In this document: piece by piece, positions 63,437 to 64,000 of the stretch | Layout: every line of letters begins with the position of its first letter | Numbering within the stretch: position 1 is the stretch's first letter | NCBI RefSeq assembly: GCF_900446215.1 | Contig: NZ_UAQZ01000015.1 | Coordinates: 186,001-250,000, forward strand | Source: Burkholderia cenocepacia | GTDB taxonomy: Bacteria; Pseudomonadota; Gammaproteobacteria; Burkholderiales; Burkholderiaceae | Length of the DNA: 64,000 nucleotides | Reading direction: 5' to 3' | Made by a program: the position numbers and the translations under genes | Notes under the pieces: generated by a model | What the model was told of the DNA's origin: nothing | What the model saw: the letters and a program-made list of their open reading frames with translations, nothing else | The model's database searches: none

Positions 63437-64000
63437 TTACAGCCAGTAGACGACGACGTACAGGCCGAGCCAGACGACGTCGACGAAGTGCCAGTACCAC
63501 GCGGCGCCTTCGAAGGCGAAGTGGTGATCGGGCTTGAAGTGGCCGCGGATCATGCGCACCAGCACCACCGCGAGCATCGTGCCGCCGAGGAACACGTGGA
63601 AGCCGTGGAAGCCCGTCAGCAGGAAGAACGTCGAACCGTACACGCCCGAGTTCAGCGTCAGGTTCAGTTCGTTGTACGCGTGGTAGTACTCGAAGCCCTG
63701 CAGGAACAGGAAGCAGATACCGAACACGAGCGTCGCGGCCAGCCACGCGATCGCCTTCTTGCGATGATCGTCACGCAGCGCGTGGTGCGAGATCGTCAGC
63801 GTCACGCCCGAAGACAGCAGGAACGCGGTGTTCAGCGTCGGGACCGGCCACGGGCCCATCGTCTTGAAGTGACCGGCGAGCGCGGCGGGGCCTTCGTTCG
63901 GCCACACGGCGGAGAAGTCCGGCCAGATCAGCTTGTAGTCGAGGCTGCCGAGCTGGTGCAGCGCGATTTCACGCGCATAGAACAGCGCGCCGAAGAACGC
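63437..64000 (-). CDS. ctaE: Cytochrome c oxidase subunit III, C-terminal part
   Basis: The frame is open to the right edge of the window, so the start lies outside. The 187 residues seen hold five or so membrane helices with the subunit III motifs LLSSGVTLTISHHAL, FLFLQGFEYYHAYNELNLTLNSGVYGSTFFLLTGFHGFHVFLGG and the ending AAWYWHFVDVVWLGLYVVVYWL. It forms part of the aa3-type oxidase core and is served by the assembly factors encoded downstream. Confidence 0.95.
   Translation of the reverse strand, partial: AFFGALFYAREIALHQLGSLDYKLIWPDFSAVWPNEGPAALAGHFKTMGPWPVPTLNTAFLLSSGVTLTISHHALRDDHRKKAIAWLAATLVFGICFLFLQGFEYYHAYNELNLTLNSGVYGSTFFLLTGFHGFHVFLGGTMLAVVLVRMIRGHFKPDHHFAFEGAAWYWHFVDVVWLGLYVVVYWL

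Overview
The window looks like a piece of the main chromosome of a Burkholderia species, most likely of the cepacia complex. GC is very high throughout, and the gene orders hpf-ptsN-hprK-rapZ, ispE-tRNA-Gln-prs-rplY-pth and ctaE/surf1/ctaA/ctaB/sco are typical of that group. Protein sequences also match my memory of Burkholderia homologues. No database search was possible.

Layout. 1-5.7 kb: end of hpf, a ptsN broken by an in-frame TAG, hprK, rapZ, a Lon-N-domain protein, then mutY and mutM on the minus strand. 5.9-13 kb: TPR protein, lolB, ispE, tRNA-Gln, prs, rplY, pth, hisC. 13-20 kb: ferredoxin, coaD, rsmD, ftsY, a maleylacetoacetate isomerase-like GST, ybiB, and leuA behind a probable leucine leader peptide. 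20-26 kb: an NTF2-like protein, pagL, rpoH under a perfect CIRCE element, and a cydP-cydA-cydB-cydX cytochrome bd operon with FNR/Anr-type boxes. 26-36.7 kb: an N-acetylglucosamine/chitin module. It has a secreted GH20 hexosaminidase facing a nagR-nagA-SIS deaminase-(EIIA-HPr-EI)-nagE operon, with related ATACCA operators on both sides.

36.9-46.2 kb is the most accessory-looking part. A LysR regulator diverges from a three-gene operon: a molybdopterin oxidoreductase fused to its own ferredoxin reductase, an ornithine cyclodeaminase-family imine reductase, and an AtoE-family short-chain fatty acid transporter. I do not recognise this pathway. Next to it is a GlxA-type AraC regulator divergent from a Tat-exported chloroperoxidase-like hydrolase, in DNA with lower GC than its surroundings. 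46.5-51.9 kb is the SOS mutasome imuA-imuB-dnaE2 behind a LexA box. 52-58.7 kb: an ABC transporter (PF04392-type binding protein, permease, ATPase), a small four-cysteine secreted protein, an orphan MetQ, a chemoreceptor and a YciI protein. 58.9-64 kb: the cytochrome c oxidase biogenesis cluster sco-ctaB-ctaA-(Sco-like)-SURF1, a small membrane protein, and the end of subunit III, which runs off the window.

Points most worth a second look: the ptsN nonsense codon; the leucine leader whose stop codon sits in a hairpin loop; the Mo-enzyme/reductase fusion cluster; the perfect FNR box on the cydP start; the degenerate second EIIB domain of NagE; the compositional break inside ispE; and a 19-bp perfect inverted repeat in the mutM/TPR divergent region.
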